From assembly GCF_028023875.1 (NCBI RefSeq), contig NZ_JAQIPB010000011.1, forward strand, positions 1 through 64,000: 64,000 nucleotides of DNA. Direction: 5' to 3'. This document shows positions 63,306 to 64,000 of this stretch, in pieces (position 1 is the first letter of the stretch; each line of letters opens with the position of its first letter). The DNA comes from Xenophilus arseniciresistens. Lineage in GTDB: Bacteria; Pseudomonadota; Gammaproteobacteria; Burkholderiales; Burkholderiaceae_C. The position numbers and the translations under genes are program-made. The notes beneath the pieces were generated by a model that worked only from the letters and a program-made list of their open reading frames with translations, was not told where the DNA came from and ran no database searches.

Positions 63306-64000
63306 GCATGACGCTTCCAGACAGCGCCGCAGGCGCGGTGCCCGCTGCCTCCCTGGCCGGCGGAAGCCTGCTGCAGGCGCGCGGCCTGCAGAAGAGCTAC
63401 GGCAGCCGCAAGGTGGTCAAGAACGTCTCGCTCGAAGTGCGCAAGGGCGAAGTGGTGGGCCTGCTGGGCCCCAACGGCGCCGGCAAGACCACCTCCTTCT
63501 ACATGATCGTGGGCCTGGTGCGCGCCGATGCGGGCAGCATCACCATCGACGGCGAAGCCGTGGAGCACATGCCCATCCACCGCCGTGCGCGCATGGGCCT
63601 GTCGTACCTGCCGCAGGAGGCCTCCATCTTCCGCAAGCTCAGCGTGGAAGACAACGTGCGCGCCGTGCTGGAACTGCAGCGCGAGCCCGACGCCGACGGC
63701 CGCATGTTGCCGCTGACCAAGGCCCGCATCGAGGAGCGCCTGAGCGAGCTGCTGGCCGACCTGCGCGTGGACCATCTGCGCGCCTCGCCGGCGCTGGCGC
63801 TGTCGGGCGGCGAGCGCCGCCGCGTCGAAATCGCGCGTGCCCTGGCCACGCAGCCGCGCTTCATCCTGCTGGACGAGCCCTTCGCGGGCATCGACCCCAT
63901 CGCCGTGATCGAGATCCAGCGCATCATCAGCTTCCTCAAGGAGCGCGGCATCGGCGTGCTCATCACCGACCACAACGTGCGCGAGACGCTGGGCATCTGC
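63302..64000 (+). CDS. lptB: LPS export ABC transporter ATPase LptB, 5' part
   Basis: The gene runs off the right edge; about 233 residues are visible, so most of the protein. Walker A is GPNGAGKTT, the signature LSGGERRR, Walker [14 protein letters not shown], and the switch His lies in [11 protein letters not shown]. The GTG at 63302 overlaps the lptA stop (GTGA); an ATG at 63308 is the alternative. LptB powers lipopolysaccharide extraction from the inner membrane with LptFG. Confidence 0.95.
   Translation, partial: MSMTLPDSAAGAVPAASLAGGSLLQARGLQKSYGSRKVVKNVSLEVRKGEVVGLLGPNGAGKTTSFYMIVGLVRADAGSITIDGEAVEHMPIHRRARMGLSYLPQEASIFRKLSVEDNVRAVLELQREPDADGRMLPLTKARIEERLSELLADLRVDHLRASPALALSGGERRRVEIARALATQPRFILLDEPFAGIDPIAVIEIQRIISFLKERGIGVLITDHNVRETLGIC

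Noticed and set aside
1-64000. Search for tRNA, rRNA, CRISPR arrays, insertion sequences, integrases and defence genes
   Set aside because: None could be recognised by reading; the window is chromosomal metabolic and housekeeping DNA without mobile-element genes.

Overview
The window is GC-rich, densely packed and free of mobile elements. Gene families and gene order (Bug/TctC receptors, leuS-lptE-holA, a gshA of the proteobacterial TIGR02049 type, psiF-like and CWC proteins, twin-arginine DsbA) point to a betaproteobacterium of the order Burkholderiales, most likely family Comamonadaceae (Acidovorax/Variovorax/Hydrogenophaga-like). This assignment is inference from family resemblance; no rRNA or tRNA gene was seen. 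I annotate 54 protein genes, two of them cut by the window edges.

Layout. 1-5000: a tannase/feruloyl-esterase-like lipoprotein, two Bug solute receptors and a LysR regulator. 5117-9332: leuS-lptE-holA housekeeping block. 9352-12036: Lrp regulator, ornithine cyclodeaminase and arginase. 12029-19168: AraC regulator divergent from a LIV-type ABC transporter operon (substrate-binding protein, two permeases, two ATPases) that ends in an aromatic-aldehyde-type dehydrogenase. 19241-21598: polar amino-acid ABC transporter. 22041-29306: trifunctional putA, proC, an isopenicillin-N-synthase-like dioxygenase and proA. 29340-38023: potassium uptake (trkA, trkH, kup), benE-type transporter, and glutathione synthesis (gshA, gshB). 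38090-48503: TonB siderophore receptor with a Fur-like box, glutamine amidotransferase, orphan ABC substrate-binding protein, DHA2 exporter, metallopeptidase, two small proteins, malate synthase G. 48664-52997: a tight operon of an NMT1-type ABC transporter with an amidohydrolase. 53306-56381: IclR regulator divergent from HMG-CoA lyase plus CaiB-type CoA transferase. 56412-59072: LysR regulator with an in-frame repeat insertion, DUF3016 lipoprotein, DUF2214 membrane protein, PsiF protein. 59203-64000: argS, SPOR-domain protein, dsbA, lptA, lptB (partial).

How genes fit together. Arginase, ornithine cyclodeaminase and PutA together form a route arginine -> ornithine -> proline -> P5C -> glutamate. 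The ABC transporter divergent from putA could feed it, and the shared intergenic region carries four exact GTTGCA boxes, the core of the known enteric PutA operator. These catabolic genes lie between holA and proA, which I recall as neighbours in other Burkholderiales, so this is a plausible site of accessory insertion. The strongest leads are the PutA operator array with a divergent ABC transporter, the amidohydrolase/ABC operon of unknown substrate, the IclR dyad in front of an HMG-CoA lyase/CoA-transferase pair, and a hairpin-rich 54-bp in-frame insertion in a LysR gene. I found no phage, CRISPR, toxin-antitoxin or defence system.
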